From: Hymenobacter citatus
GTDB lineage: Bacteria > Bacteroidota > Bacteroidia > Cytophagales > Hymenobacteraceae
Assembly (NCBI RefSeq): GCF_014333615.1
Contig: NZ_JACSCY010000002.1
Coordinates: 372,001 to 436,000 of the forward strand
Direction of reading: 5' to 3'
DNA: 64,000 nucleotides
Both the position numbers and the translations under genes were made by a program. This document shows, in pieces, positions 44,194 to 52,328 of the stretch. The stretch's first letter is position 1. Every line of letters begins with the position of its first letter. Below the pieces are notes generated by a model. It saw only the letters and a program-made list of their open reading frames with translations, was not told the DNA's origin and made no database searches.

Positions 44194-44943
44194 ATGATAA
44201 CGACAGCTAGAGTACTAATATTATTTGTTCTAATTTTCCTGTTTTATTCTTGTAAGGGACAGTCTACAAATGATATTCCGCAATTCAAAAAGAATAACGA
44301 TTTAGTGTATTCTGCAAAACAAATAAAAGTATACAATGATATATTAAATGACTTAATAAAAAATCATTTTTACGGATACTATCTAGGTGACGCATCTGAT
44401 ACGCTTTATAGCAAAAACAACAGAGTCAGGACAGATACTAGTGCTATAAACACGGATGCACGCATTTTAACCCTAGCGCTGCTGAGTGACAGTACTAAGT
44501 TGTGTACAATTTACCTCAATGAGGACCCTGCTAGTGAAAAGATACTTTCCTGGAAAATAGATATGAATACTAGTTACGGGCAGAAGATAGAAAATATGTT
44601 AAAAAAATATAGTGATAATGTGTCCGGAATAATAACTAAGTTGAGTATGCGACAATCCTTATATAAGTCAAAAGATTTTCACTCGTCAATAGCCAGAATA
44701 TCTAGTGTTTATAATATGAAAGAATACAATATAGATACCAGAACGATACGAGGTAAGGAAGATAAATGTGTGGTCGGAATAGTGAGTTTATCTAATATTG
44801 TGCTAAATAAAAACAAAGATAAAGGGATTATGTATTACGAATTTTATTGCGGAGGAAGATGTGGGAGAGGGGAGTTAGCAGAGATAGAACAGGTAGATGG
44901 CAGATGGCATATCGTGAATACCGAAATGTTTTGGATTTCATAA
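44194..44943 (+). CDS. AT-rich orphan lipoprotein of unknown function
   Basis: A 249-residue protein with a lipobox (LFYSC, Cys20) and no family I can name. Its base and codon use is strongly AT-rich (many AAA, ATA, AAT codons), in contrast with the GC-rich neighbours on both sides, which suggests recent transfer. The C-terminal part YYEFYCGGRCGRGELAEIEQ and a closing GRWHIVNTEMFWIS may form a beta structure with paired Cys. The gene ends one base before the convergent thioesterase gene, with no terminator between them. It has no operon partner. Confidence 0.8.
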   Translation: MITTARVLILFVLIFLFYSCKGQSTNDIPQFKKNNDLVYSAKQIKVYNDILNDLIKNHFYGYYLGDASDTLYSKNNRVRTDTSAINTDARILTLALLSDSTKLCTIYLNEDPASEKILSWKIDMNTSYGQKIENMLKKYSDNVSGIITKLSMRQSLYKSKDFHSSIARISSVYNMKEYNIDTRTIRGKEDKCVVGIVSLSNIVLNKNKDKGIMYYEFYCGGRCGRGELAEIEQVDGRWHIVNTEMFWIS

Positions 44944-44944
44944 C

Positions 44945-45370
44945 CTACCCCACCGGCTCCCACAGCCGCCGCTCCACCTCCGCTTCCACCCGCCTAGGTC
45001 GTTGCGTCTCGGGGTCCAGCAGCACCCACTGGGTTTCGGCTTCGCAGAGTAGCACGCCATCGGTGGCCCGCTCGATGCGGACGAAGCGCTGGCATTGCGC
45101 CCCGCGGATTTCGCCTATCCAAGTGGTGCAGCGGAGCTGGTCGCCCAGCAGTGCGGGGCGGTGGTAGCGCACATGGTGCTCCCGCACCACCCATATATAG
45201 GAGGTGCCCTCGCTGCCGGGGTAGGCGGCCCGCCAATGCGCGGTGGCCGTATCCTGCGCCCAACGCACGTACTCCACGTTGTTAGCATGGTGTAGCTCGT
45301 CTATAGCCGAAGCCGGTACTACAATTTCGTGGGTAAAGCGGAAAGCGGGATGGTTGTGGTGGGTAGGCAT
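44945..45370 (-). CDS. Acyl-CoA thioesterase, 4HBT hot-dog type
   Basis: About 141 residues from the Met at 45368-45370 (MPTHHNHPAFRFTHEI); the longer frame has 31 extra residues of no family character. ASAIDELHHANNVEYVRWAQ is the active-site loop and helix, GTSYIWVVREHHVRYHRPA the central strand. It probably hydrolyses acyl- or aryl-CoA thioesters in the cytosol. It is not linked to the paa genes. Convergent, one base from the orphan lipoprotein gene. Confidence 0.85.
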   Translation of the reverse strand: MPTHHNHPAFRFTHEIVVPASAIDELHHANNVEYVRWAQDTATAHWRAAYPGSEGTSYIWVVREHHVRYHRPALLGDQLRCTTWIGEIRGAQCQRFVRIERATDGVLLCEAETQWVLLDPETQRPRRVEAEVERRLWEPVG

Positions 45371-45450
45371 ACTAGTAGGTACAAATACAACGCAAGTAGG
45401 GAAAAACCCGTAAATGATGCTGTTGATAGCTGAAGTCCGCCGAATGGTGT

Positions 45451-45458
45451 ATATTTGG
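45451..45458 (+). promoter_or_regulatory. Candidate -7 box of the cold-shock gene
   Basis: TATATTTG matches TAnnTTTG exactly, with a TTG 24 bases upstream (45424-45426), slightly more than the usual spacing. It predicts a leader of about 110 bases before the Csp start, as is normal for cold-shock mRNAs. Confidence 0.6.
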
Positions 45459-45574
45459 CTCAACTTAAGACAATGTGCCTTTGTTAGCCTGCCAGATACC
45501 TAGAGTTTCAGCAGTTTTCAGTAGCTGCATTTGCTTAATGAAACTCTTTTTTTAACCCCGTAGTAAGTAGTACG

Positions 45575-45769
45575 ATGCCAACCGGAACCGTAAAATTCTT
45601 CAATGATGCCAAAGGCTTTGGCTTCATCAAAAACGACGAAAATGGTCAAGACATTTTCGTTCACATCAGTGACCTGCTGGTAAACGAAATCCGTGAAAAC
45701 GACAAGGTACAATACGAAGTAGCGCAAGGCAAAAAAGGCCCGAACGCTGTGAAAGTTCAGCTCCTCTAA
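45575..45769 (+). CDS. Cold-shock domain protein (CspA-like)
   Basis: A 64-residue nucleic-acid-binding protein, five-strand OB fold. KGFGFIKN (RNP1) and DIFVHISDL (RNP2) are complete. It binds single-stranded RNA and melts secondary structure in the cold or in stationary phase. The long leader, the terminator after it and the DEAD-box helicase gene 390 bases downstream make a typical cold-response pair. Confidence 0.95.
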   Translation: MPTGTVKFFNDAKGFGFIKNDENGQDIFVHISDLLVNEIRENDKVQYEVAQGKKGPNAVKVQLL

Positions 45770-45796
45770 GGACTAGCTTGCTTCGCAAGATTTTTG

Positions 45797-45826
45797 AAAA
45801 GCACGCCCCAGGGCGTGCTTTTTTTT
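45797..45826 (+). terminator. Terminator of the cold-shock gene
   Basis: Stem AAAAGCACGCCC / GGGCGTGCTTTT with a 2-base loop, followed by eight T. It ends the Csp transcript 28 bases past the stop codon. Confidence 0.92.
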
Positions 45827-45828
45827 GT

Positions 45829-45950
45829 CTAAACCACGGATTCTTGCGGATTTTTCGGATGACACGGATTTTGTGGATGACGTAACCTTAAAATAGCGCC
45901 ATCCACAAAATCCGTGTCATTCGAAAAAAGCGCAAGAATCCGTGGTTTAG
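45829..45950. repeat. Inverted repeat of the ACCACGGATTCTTGCGGATT family
   Basis: Arms of about 50 bases from 45829 (CTAAACCACGG) and to 45950, nearly complementary, with a loop of about 22 bases. It is related to the larger dyad at 54153-54334 (CGGATT...CGGATTTTTCGGAT words). It separates the Csp terminator from the helicase promoter. Confidence 0.85.
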
Positions 45951-45965
45951 ATAATATTTTTTCCT

Positions 45966-46157
45966 TACCTTTGCACCCGCATTGAGAACGGCCCGGTTCC
46001 GCGCAGCTAGCGTGGCCCTTAGCTAAGCTAAATAGATTGGCCGCCTGTATCTTCCGTAGTTGCTTCCGTCACTTGTCGTTGTTGTGAGAGTGGGAGAGGA
46101 GCGTCGCTGAATTCGCTGTTTTCAGAGCTATTCTCTCCACTCCATCTAACATCAGAC
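45966..46157 (+). promoter_or_regulatory. Helicase promoter and long leader
   Basis: TACCTTTG (45966-45973) is an exact -7 box. Transcription from about 45980 leaves a leader of nearly 180 bases before the ATG at 46158. It contains several partial dyads (for example GAGTGGGAGAGGA with TTCTCTCCACTC) and no reading frame. A long structured leader on a DEAD-box gene next to Csp suggests cold-responsive control. Confidence 0.55.
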
Positions 46158-48092
46158 ATGGAAAAAGTAAAATTTGAAGAGCTTCCGCTCTCCGAGGAAA
46201 TGCAGCGCGCTATTACGGAAGTAGGCTATGAAGAAGCCTCTCCCATCCAAACGGCTGCTATTCCAGTATTGCTGGAAGGCAAAGACGTAATTGGCCAGGC
46301 CCAGACGGGTACCGGCAAAACGGCTGCCTTCTCTATTCCCGCCATCGAAAAAATTGATACCGATTCGCGTGAGGTGCAAGCCCTGGTGCTGTGCCCTACC
46401 CGCGAACTAGCCGTACAGGTTTCGGGCGAAATTCAAAAATTAGGTAAGTACAAGCGCGGTCTGGCTGTGGTGCCAATTTATGGTGGCTCCAGCTACGACC
46501 GCCAGTTCCGCGCCCTGGAGCGCGGTGTGCAAATCGTGATTGGTACGCCCGGTCGCGTGATGGACCACCTGGAGCGCGGTACTCTGAAGCTCGACAGCTG
46601 CAAGATGATTATTCTTGACGAAGCCGACGAGATGCTGGACATGGGCTTCCGCGACGATATCGAAACGGTGCTGAAGCAAATGCCGGAGGAGCGCCAGACG
46701 GTGTTTTTCTCGGCTACCATGAGCAAGCCCATTATGGACCTGACCAAGCGTTACCAGCGCGATCCGCAAATCGTGAAGGTCAACCATCAGGAGATGACCG
46801 TTACGAACATTGAGCAGAGCTACTACGAGGTGCGCGGCCCCCAGAAAAAGGATGTGCTCACCCGCCTAGTAGATATGTACAACTTGAAGTCGACCATCGT
46901 TTTCGCTAACACGAAGCGCATGGTAGACGATATCGTAGCTGATTTGCAGGCAAAAGGCTACTTCGCCGACGGTTTGCACGGCGACATGAGCCAGCAACAG
47001 CGCCAGAACACGCTGGATAAATTCCGCAAAGGCACGCTGGAAATCCTGGTGGCCACGGACGTAGCCGCCCGCGGCATCGACGTGGACAATGTGGAAGCCG
47101 TAGTGAACTACGACCTGCCTGCCGACGAGGAATACTACGTACACCGCATCGGCCGTACGGGCCGCGCCGGCAAATCGGGCCGCGCCTTCACGTTTGTGAG
47201 TGGCCGCGACATCTACAAACTGCGCGATATCATGCGCTTCACCAAGGCTACCATCAAGCAGGAGCGCGTGCCTTCCTTCGAGGATGTGTCGGAGGTGAAA
47301 ACCACGCTCATGCTGGAGTCGATTAAGGAAGTAATTGAAAAGGGCAACCTCGACAAGTACATCAGCCGCGTGCAGCGCCTCATTGATCAGGACAGCGAAG
47401 AAGGTATCACGTCGCTGGACATTGCCGCTGCTCTGCTCAAGATGACGATGAAGGAGGACAAGCGCGCCCAGGAAAGCCTCGACGCTACCCGTGCCCACGG
47501 TGCCCCGCGCCCCGGCTTCACGCGTTTGTTCGTGACGATGGGTAAGAAAGACCGCATCCACCCACGCGACATTGTGGACCTGATTGCGGAAAACACCTCT
47601 CTCACGGCGGGTAAGGTAGGCGACATTTCGCTCTACGATAAGTTCAGCTTCGTGGAAGTGCCTTCTGAGTTTACGGAGGAAGTTACCGGCGCACTAGCCC
47701 GCACGAATATCAACGGCCGCCCGGTATCCTTCAACGTGGCTACGCCGCGGCAAGAAGGTGATGCACAGCAGGAAGGTGGTCGCGGCGGCTTCGGCGGTGG
47801 CGACCGTCCACGTCGCACGGGCGGCTACGGCGGTGGCGGCGACCGTCGCGACGGTGCGTTTGGCAACCGCAGCTACGGCAACAACCGCGGCGGTGGCAGC
47901 TACGGCGGCGACCGGCGTGAAGGGGGTAGCAGCTACGGTGGCAACCGGGGCGGCAGCAGCTACGGCGGTGGCTACAAAGGCAACCGCGATGGTGGTGGCA
48001 GCAACTACGGTGGCAACCGGGGTGGCAGCTATGGCGGCAACCGCGAAGGTGGCTATAAGCCCCGTCGCGACAACCAAGGCTACGACGAGTAG
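46158..48092 (+). CDS. DEAD-box RNA helicase, DeaD/CsdA-like
   Basis: A 644-residue helicase. Motifs: AQTGTGKTAAF (I), PTRELAVQV (Ia), TPGRVMDHLERG (Ib), DEADEMLDMGF (II), SATM (III), VFANTKRMVDDI (IV), ATDVAARGIDVD (V), HRIGRTGRAGKSG (VI). Residues about 450-540 are a DbpA-type RNA-binding domain (FTRLFVTMGKKDRIHPRDIV). The last 95 residues are low-complexity, rich in Gly, Arg and Tyr (repeated GGSYGGNR-like units), a form that binds RNA loosely. It would unwind structured RNA in ribosome assembly, decay or cold adaptation. Confidence 0.95.
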   Translation: MEKVKFEELPLSEEMQRAITEVGYEEASPIQTAAIPVLLEGKDVIGQAQTGTGKTAAFSIPAIEKIDTDSREVQALVLCPTRELAVQVSGEIQKLGKYKRGLAVVPIYGGSSYDRQFRALERGVQIVIGTPGRVMDHLERGTLKLDSCKMIILDEADEMLDMGFRDDIETVLKQMPEERQTVFFSATMSKPIMDLTKRYQRDPQIVKVNHQEMTVTNIEQSYYEVRGPQKKDVLTRLVDMYNLKSTIVFANTKRMVDDIVADLQAKGYFADGLHGDMSQQQRQNTLDKFRKGTLEILVATDVAARGIDVDNVEAVVNYDLPADEEYYVHRIGRTGRAGKSGRAFTFVSGRDIYKLRDIMRFTKATIKQERVPSFEDVSEVKTTLMLESIKEVIEKGNLDKYISRVQRLIDQDSEEGITSLDIAAALLKMTMKEDKRAQESLDATRAHGAPRPGFTRLFVTMGKKDRIHPRDIVDLIAENTSLTAGKVGDISLYDKFSFVEVPSEFTEEVTGALARTNINGRPVSFNVATPRQEGDAQQEGGRGGFGGGDRPRRTGGYGGGGDRRDGAFGNRSYGNNRGGGSYGGDRREGGSSYGGNRGGSSYGGGYKGNRDGGGSNYGGNRGGSYGGNREGGYKPRRDNQGYDE

Positions 48093-48105
48093 CATCGCAA
48101 CTGGT

Positions 48106-48142
48106 GCAGATTGATTGGATTATATAGATTCAATCAATCTGC
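48106..48142 (+). other. Hairpin after the helicase gene
   Basis: Perfect 12-base stem (GCAGATTGATTG and its complement) with a 13-base AT-rich loop, starting 14 bases past the helicase stop. No T tract. It may protect the mRNA 3' end, ahead of the terminator at 48169. Confidence 0.6.
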
Positions 48143-48168
48143 AACGCTGGGTTAATAGACTACCCGAT

Positions 48169-48201
48169 AAAAAAAGCCGCTGATAAGTCAGCGGCTTTTT
48201 T
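48169..48201. terminator. Bidirectional terminator between helicase and DUF2383 genes
   Basis: Stem AAAAAGCCGCTGA / TCAGCGGCTTTTT, with A run before and T run after, so it can act on both convergent genes. Confidence 0.92.
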
Positions 48202-48269
48202 GTTTCTACGGGCAGAATGATTGCACACAAAAAGCTGTGTAACCCAATCAAGCTGCACCTGTTGCGATG

Positions 48270-48725
48270 TTACTTGGAAGCGTCGCGCAGGTCGCGGATT
48301 TCGTTGTGCGCTTGTAGGATGCCTTCGGCTTGCTTGTCGATAATCGACTTCAGCTCAGCGGGTAGGCCGTCAAACTTCTTGGCGTTTTCGTAGGCCTCTT
48401 TGGCGTGGTCCTCGCCCCGCTCGCACTCAGCCAGGATGCTATGACGGTCTTTGCCCGTTACAATGCCTTTCAGGTTGATAAAAGCGCGGTGCACGGTGCC
48501 GGCTACCGTGTTGTTGCCTTCGTTGGTGTCTACTTTCAGGTCCAGCTTGTACATCTGGTCCTCCAGCTCCGTGATATAGCTGGCGCGCTGGGCGGCGTAT
48601 TTCTTGAAGAGGTCTTTCAGATCGGCATCTTCTACGTCGGTCATTGCTTCGGCGTAGCCTTTCTGGCCTTCTTTCAGGGTAGCAACGAGGTCGTTCAGTT
48701 CGGATTGGGCTGCTTTAGCGTCCAT
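48270..48725 (-). CDS. PA2169-type four-helix-bundle protein (DUF2383)
   Basis: A 151-residue helical protein with no signal peptide. QSELNDLVATLKEGQKGYAE and SYITELEDQMYKLDLKV are the family regions; SILAECERGEDHAKEAYENA resembles the third helix with acidic residues. Families of this type are ferritin-like bundles often induced in stationary phase or stress. Function unknown; metal binding is possible from the Glu/His content but not shown. Confidence 0.85.
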   Translation of the reverse strand: MDAKAAQSELNDLVATLKEGQKGYAEAMTDVEDADLKDLFKKYAAQRASYITELEDQMYKLDLKVDTNEGNNTVAGTVHRAFINLKGIVTGKDRHSILAECERGEDHAKEAYENAKKFDGLPAELKSIIDKQAEGILQAHNEIRDLRDASK

Positions 48726-49276
48726 AATTGTGGTTCGTTTTTAGGTGGTAGGGAGAATGTATTGTGTGTCTTTGTACTAGCTATTCACGTGCAGGGTTGC
48801 GCTGAAGCCAACACAAACCGTATCCCTTTTACACTAACAGTATTCGAAACGCAGTTTATTGCTTGGCCGCAGAAGCGCTGAGCTTATGATGCTTATTGGA
48901 CAGGGCCAGAGTCAGTCTACCAAAAAGATTGGCTTTCTAGGGCTGAGTAGAGCGAAATAAGGTGAGCAAGTTGTTGGTTTCAATCGTCGGAGGGGCAGTG
49001 CGTAGCAGCAGGCTACAGGCAAAGCGGTGGTATTAGTAGAGACCATATTGACTTAGCGCTCAACACTATTTTTTTGTCTTATTAGAAAGATATACCTACA
49101 TCTGAGTGTTTCTCAGAACGAGTTGATTACTATTTCGCTACACAGCAATGGTAGACTATCTATTGAATCACTAGCTTGAATCAATTCTCAATTCTGTACT
49201 TAAGTAGCAGATTAAAAAGAACTTAAAGAGAAGGAGAAAAGTAGAAAGTGGTATTCTCATTTTTTACTCTCTCCTA
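48726..49276. other. 551-base gene-free space between divergent DUF2383 and rhodopsin genes
   Basis: No reading frame of note, no dyad of the families found elsewhere, no tRNA. The half next to the rhodopsin gene is AT-rich and contains poly-T and A-rich runs (near 49070 and 49215-49250). I found no exact TAnnTTTG box. It is the longest non-coding stretch of the window and must hold both promoters. Confidence 0.6.
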
Positions 49277-49993
49277 ATGGAAACACAAACACTACTTCAC
49301 TGGCTATATGTCGCCTCTATGATAGGCGGTACACTCCTGTTTTGGGTTTGGAGTCGCAACCCCAAAGGCGTCCCGCAATACGAATACAGCATTGCCATGA
49401 TGATTCCTATCTGGTCGGCGCTGGCGTATATGGCTATGGGCCTGGGCCAGGGCAAGACGGAAGTGGCAGGGCAAACCACGCACTATGCCCGCTACATCGA
49501 CTGGGTGGTAAGTACGCCCTTGCTGCTGCTAGCACTGGCTTTCACAGCCATGTTTTATGTACCGAAGCAAGAGCGCAAACCCAACCTGCTGTTTAGTCTG
49601 GTGGCTGCCGATGTGGTGATGATTGTGTGCGGGCTGCTGGCTGATTTATCAGAAAGCAGCACGGCGCGGCTCCTATGGTATAGCTGTGGGGTAGGGGCAT
49701 TCCTGTGCGTGCTGGTTCTTATCTGGGGTAAGCTGCGGCAGATTGCCATCAACAGTGACGCGGAGCTAGGGGGTATCTACACTAAACTGGCTGGCTTCCT
49801 GACTGTTCTGTGGTTCTGCTACCCTGCCATCTGGGCTATCGGACCTTCGGGCCTGGGCATAATCGGCCAGACTACCGAAACCATTTTGTTTGTGGTGGTG
49901 CCCTTCTTCTCGAAGGTAGGCTTTAGCATTCTTGACCTAAGTTACCTGCGCGATTTAGCTCCGCGTAAGCCCGCCTATCACCACGCGGCGTAA
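49277..49993 (+). CDS. Xenorhodopsin (Anabaena sensory rhodopsin-like), light sensor or inward proton pump
   Basis: A 238-residue seven-helix retinal protein. The retinal Schiff-base lysine is Lys213 (VVPFFSKVGFSILDL). In helix C, RYIDWVVSTPLLLLALAF gives Asp75, Ser79 and Ala86 in the places of the acceptor, Thr89 and donor of bacteriorhodopsin, so no cytoplasmic proton donor. Pro209 stands where pumps have the counter-ion Asp212, the signature of Anabaena sensory rhodopsin and xenorhodopsins; Glu36 and Asp220 match Glu36 and Asp217 of that protein, the cytoplasmic acceptor region. Numbering to residue 86 aligns without gaps to the Anabaena protein as I remember it. A blh gene follows by 32 bases. 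No soluble transducer gene is nearby. Confidence 0.92.
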   Translation: METQTLLHWLYVASMIGGTLLFWVWSRNPKGVPQYEYSIAMMIPIWSALAYMAMGLGQGKTEVAGQTTHYARYIDWVVSTPLLLLALAFTAMFYVPKQERKPNLLFSLVAADVVMIVCGLLADLSESSTARLLWYSCGVGAFLCVLVLIWGKLRQIAINSDAELGGIYTKLAGFLTVLWFCYPAIWAIGPSGLGIIGQTTETILFVVVPFFSKVGFSILDLSYLRDLAPRKPAYHHAA

Positions 49994-50025
49994 CAGAGCG
50001 TATACAGCAGGATAACGCCTGCCTT

Positions 50026-51024
50026 ATGAAAACGCCTGCTCCTATTGCCACTAGTTTCGCGCCGCACATGCTGTACTCCTACGGGGCGGTAGTAGCAGCA
50101 ATGGCGGTAGGCGTGGTAGCGCCAGCAGCAGCAGCAGTCTTCTTAGGGCCGCTGCTGCTGCTGGGGTTGGTGGTATTGGGGTTGGCCCACGGCGCCTGCG
50201 ACCAACTGGTATTTCCGGCCTACCACCCTGTGCGGGGCAAGGCGTGGTGGTTATATCTGGCGCGTTTTCTGGTGAGCTACCTGGCGCTGGCAGCAGCAGA
50301 GGTGATAGGATGGTGGCTGTGGCCAAGTGCGGCCGTCTTGTTCTTTTTCCTGCTCACTATTTGGCACTGGGGCTCTGCCGATGCGCCCACGCAACCCGGG
50401 CGCCCGGCGCTGTGGGTAGCGCATAGCATATTGCGGGGCACGCTGTTGTTTGTTATTCCGGCTTTTGCTTGGCCTGCCGCGATGCTGCACATTATCAACA
50501 GCTTACTGCGTTTTACGGGCGGCCAGTTGGTGACAGCAACCGTATTTACTACCGTGGCACAAGCAGTTGGGTGGGTTGTAGTGCTGGGCCACCTGGGCCT
50601 GTGGGTAGGGTATGCTAGACTGAACAAAGCACACCGCTGGCGCATCGATGCGCTGGAGGTGCTGCTGCTTACGGGACTATTTGTGGTCCTACCGCCGTTG
50701 CTGGCAGTGGGGATATACTTCTGCTTTTGGCACAGCTTGCAGCATGTGCTACGCCTCAACCCGCTGCTAGGCTACACGGCACAAACAGGTAGTAGGCGCG
50801 CAAAATGGGGAGACTTGCTGCGCGAAATAGGTTTTTTTGTGCGCCGCTCATTGCCTATTTTACTTATCAGTCTGGTAGCATTGGCTGTGTTGTACGTGCT
50901 ATTCGCTACCAGGCTTTCCACCCCCGACGCAGTGGTTAGCTTGGCGCTGGTGGTGGCTTCCGTGGTTACGCTACCCCACGCGTTGCTAGTGAGCCTGGTG
51001 ATGGACCGCAAAGCAGCCAGCTAG
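50026..51024 (+). CDS. blh: Brp/Blh-family beta-carotene 15,15'-dioxygenase
   Basis: A 332-residue membrane enzyme that cleaves beta-carotene into two retinals, the chromophore of the upstream rhodopsin. VVLGLAHGACDQLVFPAYHP holds the first His/Asp pair, LLTIWHWGSAD the second, and CFWHSLQHVLRLN the third, the metal-binding set of the family. Eight or so hydrophobic segments. It is 32 bases after the rhodopsin stop, certainly co-transcribed. Its stop overlaps that of the convergent flavoprotein gene by the four bases CTAG. Confidence 0.9.
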   Translation: MKTPAPIATSFAPHMLYSYGAVVAAMAVGVVAPAAAAVFLGPLLLLGLVVLGLAHGACDQLVFPAYHPVRGKAWWLYLARFLVSYLALAAAEVIGWWLWPSAAVLFFFLLTIWHWGSADAPTQPGRPALWVAHSILRGTLLFVIPAFAWPAAMLHIINSLLRFTGGQLVTATVFTTVAQAVGWVVVLGHLGLWVGYARLNKAHRWRIDALEVLLLTGLFVVLPPLLAVGIYFCFWHSLQHVLRLNPLLGYTAQTGSRRAKWGDLLREIGFFVRRSLPILLISLVALAVLYVLFATRLSTPDAVVSLALVVASVVTLPHALLVSLVMDRKAAS

Positions 51025-52268
51025 CCAGTAGGTACATCGGCCATGGCTCGGCCCGCCAGATAGCCCGTAGTCCAGGCTGCTTGAAAATTAAAGCCGCCTG
51101 TGATGCCGTCGATGTCCAGCACCTCACCGGCAAAATACAGGCCCGGTACGCGGCGGCTTTGCATGGTTTTCATGTCCACTTCGCCGAGCACCACGCCGCC
51201 GCAGGTCACAAATTCGTCCTTGTAAGTGGTTTTGCCCTGCACGGGTAGGGCTGTGCGCAGCAGGCTTTCAATCAACCGATTCTGTTGTTTGGCAGGCAAC
51301 TCGTTCCACTTCACCTCGGGGCCAATGCCGGCCTGTTCCGTGAGCGTGCGCCACAGCCGCTGGGGGAGGCCAAAAAGCGGATTGGAAGTTACTTGCTTCT
51401 TACCGTGCTGCCCCCGAAACTCCAGCAGCCACTGCCGCAACGAGTCCTCGGTGTGGGTAGGGAGCCAACTGACGAGGGCCGTGTGCCGGTGCTCCAACTC
51501 ATGCAGGCGGCGGGCACCCCAGGCCGAGAGTTTCAGCACAGCCGGCCCGCTCACGCCCCAGTGTGTCACCAAGATAGGGCCTTCATACTCCAGCTTTTCG
51601 CCGGCAATGCGCACGCGGGCGTGGGGCACGCTCACGCCCGGCAGCTCCCGGAGCGGCGACTCCGGCACGTTGAACGTGAACAGCGAAGGTACTGGCTCGG
51701 CAATGGTGTGCCCCAGGGCGCGTAGCCAGTCGTACTGAGCTGCTTTGGGGGCGCCGCCGGTAGCAATCAGCAGGCGCGCTACCTCTAGCTCCTGCGCGTG
51801 GGTGCCGGTAAGGTGCAGTCGAAAGCCACCTGTGGGTAGGGTAGTAATGCGCTCAGCGGTGGTGTGCGTGAGAATGCGCACGCCCGCTTTGTCGGCGGCC
51901 ATGAGCAGGGATTGGGCAATAGTTTCCGAAGAGTCCGTCACCGGAAACATGCGGCCGTCGGCTTCCGTTTTGAGGCGCACGCCGCGCCGCTCAAACCAGC
52001 GCACAGTGTCTACCGCCCCAAACTGCTTGAAGGGCTCCTTGAGTTGCTTGGCCCCACGGGGATAGTGCTGTATCAGCTGGGCAGGCGTGTCGGCGGCGTG
52101 CGTTACGTTGCAGCGCCCGCCCCCCGAAATACGTACCTTGCTGAGCAGCTTGCCGGTTTTTTCTATTAGATAGACCTGCAAACGTGGATTGGCCTCGGCG
52201 CAGGCAATGGCCCCAAAAAAACCAGCCGCGCCACCGCCTAAAATAGCTACTACCTCCTTGTTGTTCAC
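51021..52268 (-). CDS. HI0933/BaiN-family flavoprotein
   Basis: A 415-residue FAD-dependent protein. VVAILGGGAAGFFGAIACAE binds FAD, and GKLLSKVRISGGGRCNVTHA is the hallmark of the family, which includes YhiN and the bile-acid reductase BaiN. The C-terminal end VPGLYFAGEVLDIDGITGGF closes the flavin domain. Substrate unknown. Convergent with blh, overlapping its stop codon. Confidence 0.88.
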   Translation of the reverse strand: MNNKEVVAILGGGAAGFFGAIACAEANPRLQVYLIEKTGKLLSKVRISGGGRCNVTHAADTPAQLIQHYPRGAKQLKEPFKQFGAVDTVRWFERRGVRLKTEADGRMFPVTDSSETIAQSLLMAADKAGVRILTHTTAERITTLPTGGFRLHLTGTHAQELEVARLLIATGGAPKAAQYDWLRALGHTIAEPVPSLFTFNVPESPLRELPGVSVPHARVRIAGEKLEYEGPILVTHWGVSGPAVLKLSAWGARRLHELEHRHTALVSWLPTHTEDSLRQWLLEFRGQHGKKQVTSNPLFGLPQRLWRTLTEQAGIGPEVKWNELPAKQQNRLIESLLRTALPVQGKTTYKDEFVTCGGVVLGEVDMKTMQSRRVPGLYFAGEVLDIDGITGGFNFQAAWTTGYLAGRAMADVPTG

Positions 52269-52328
52269 GAGCGCAAAGATACGAGGTAGAGGGCTGAAAA
52301 TTGGCGCGAAAACAGCGCAACCGGCGTG

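Noticed and set aside
44945..45370. Thioesterase as PaaI of the phenylacetate path
   Set aside because: It resembles the YbgC/FadM branch of hot-dog enzymes and is 30 kb away from the paa genes, so PaaI is not supported.
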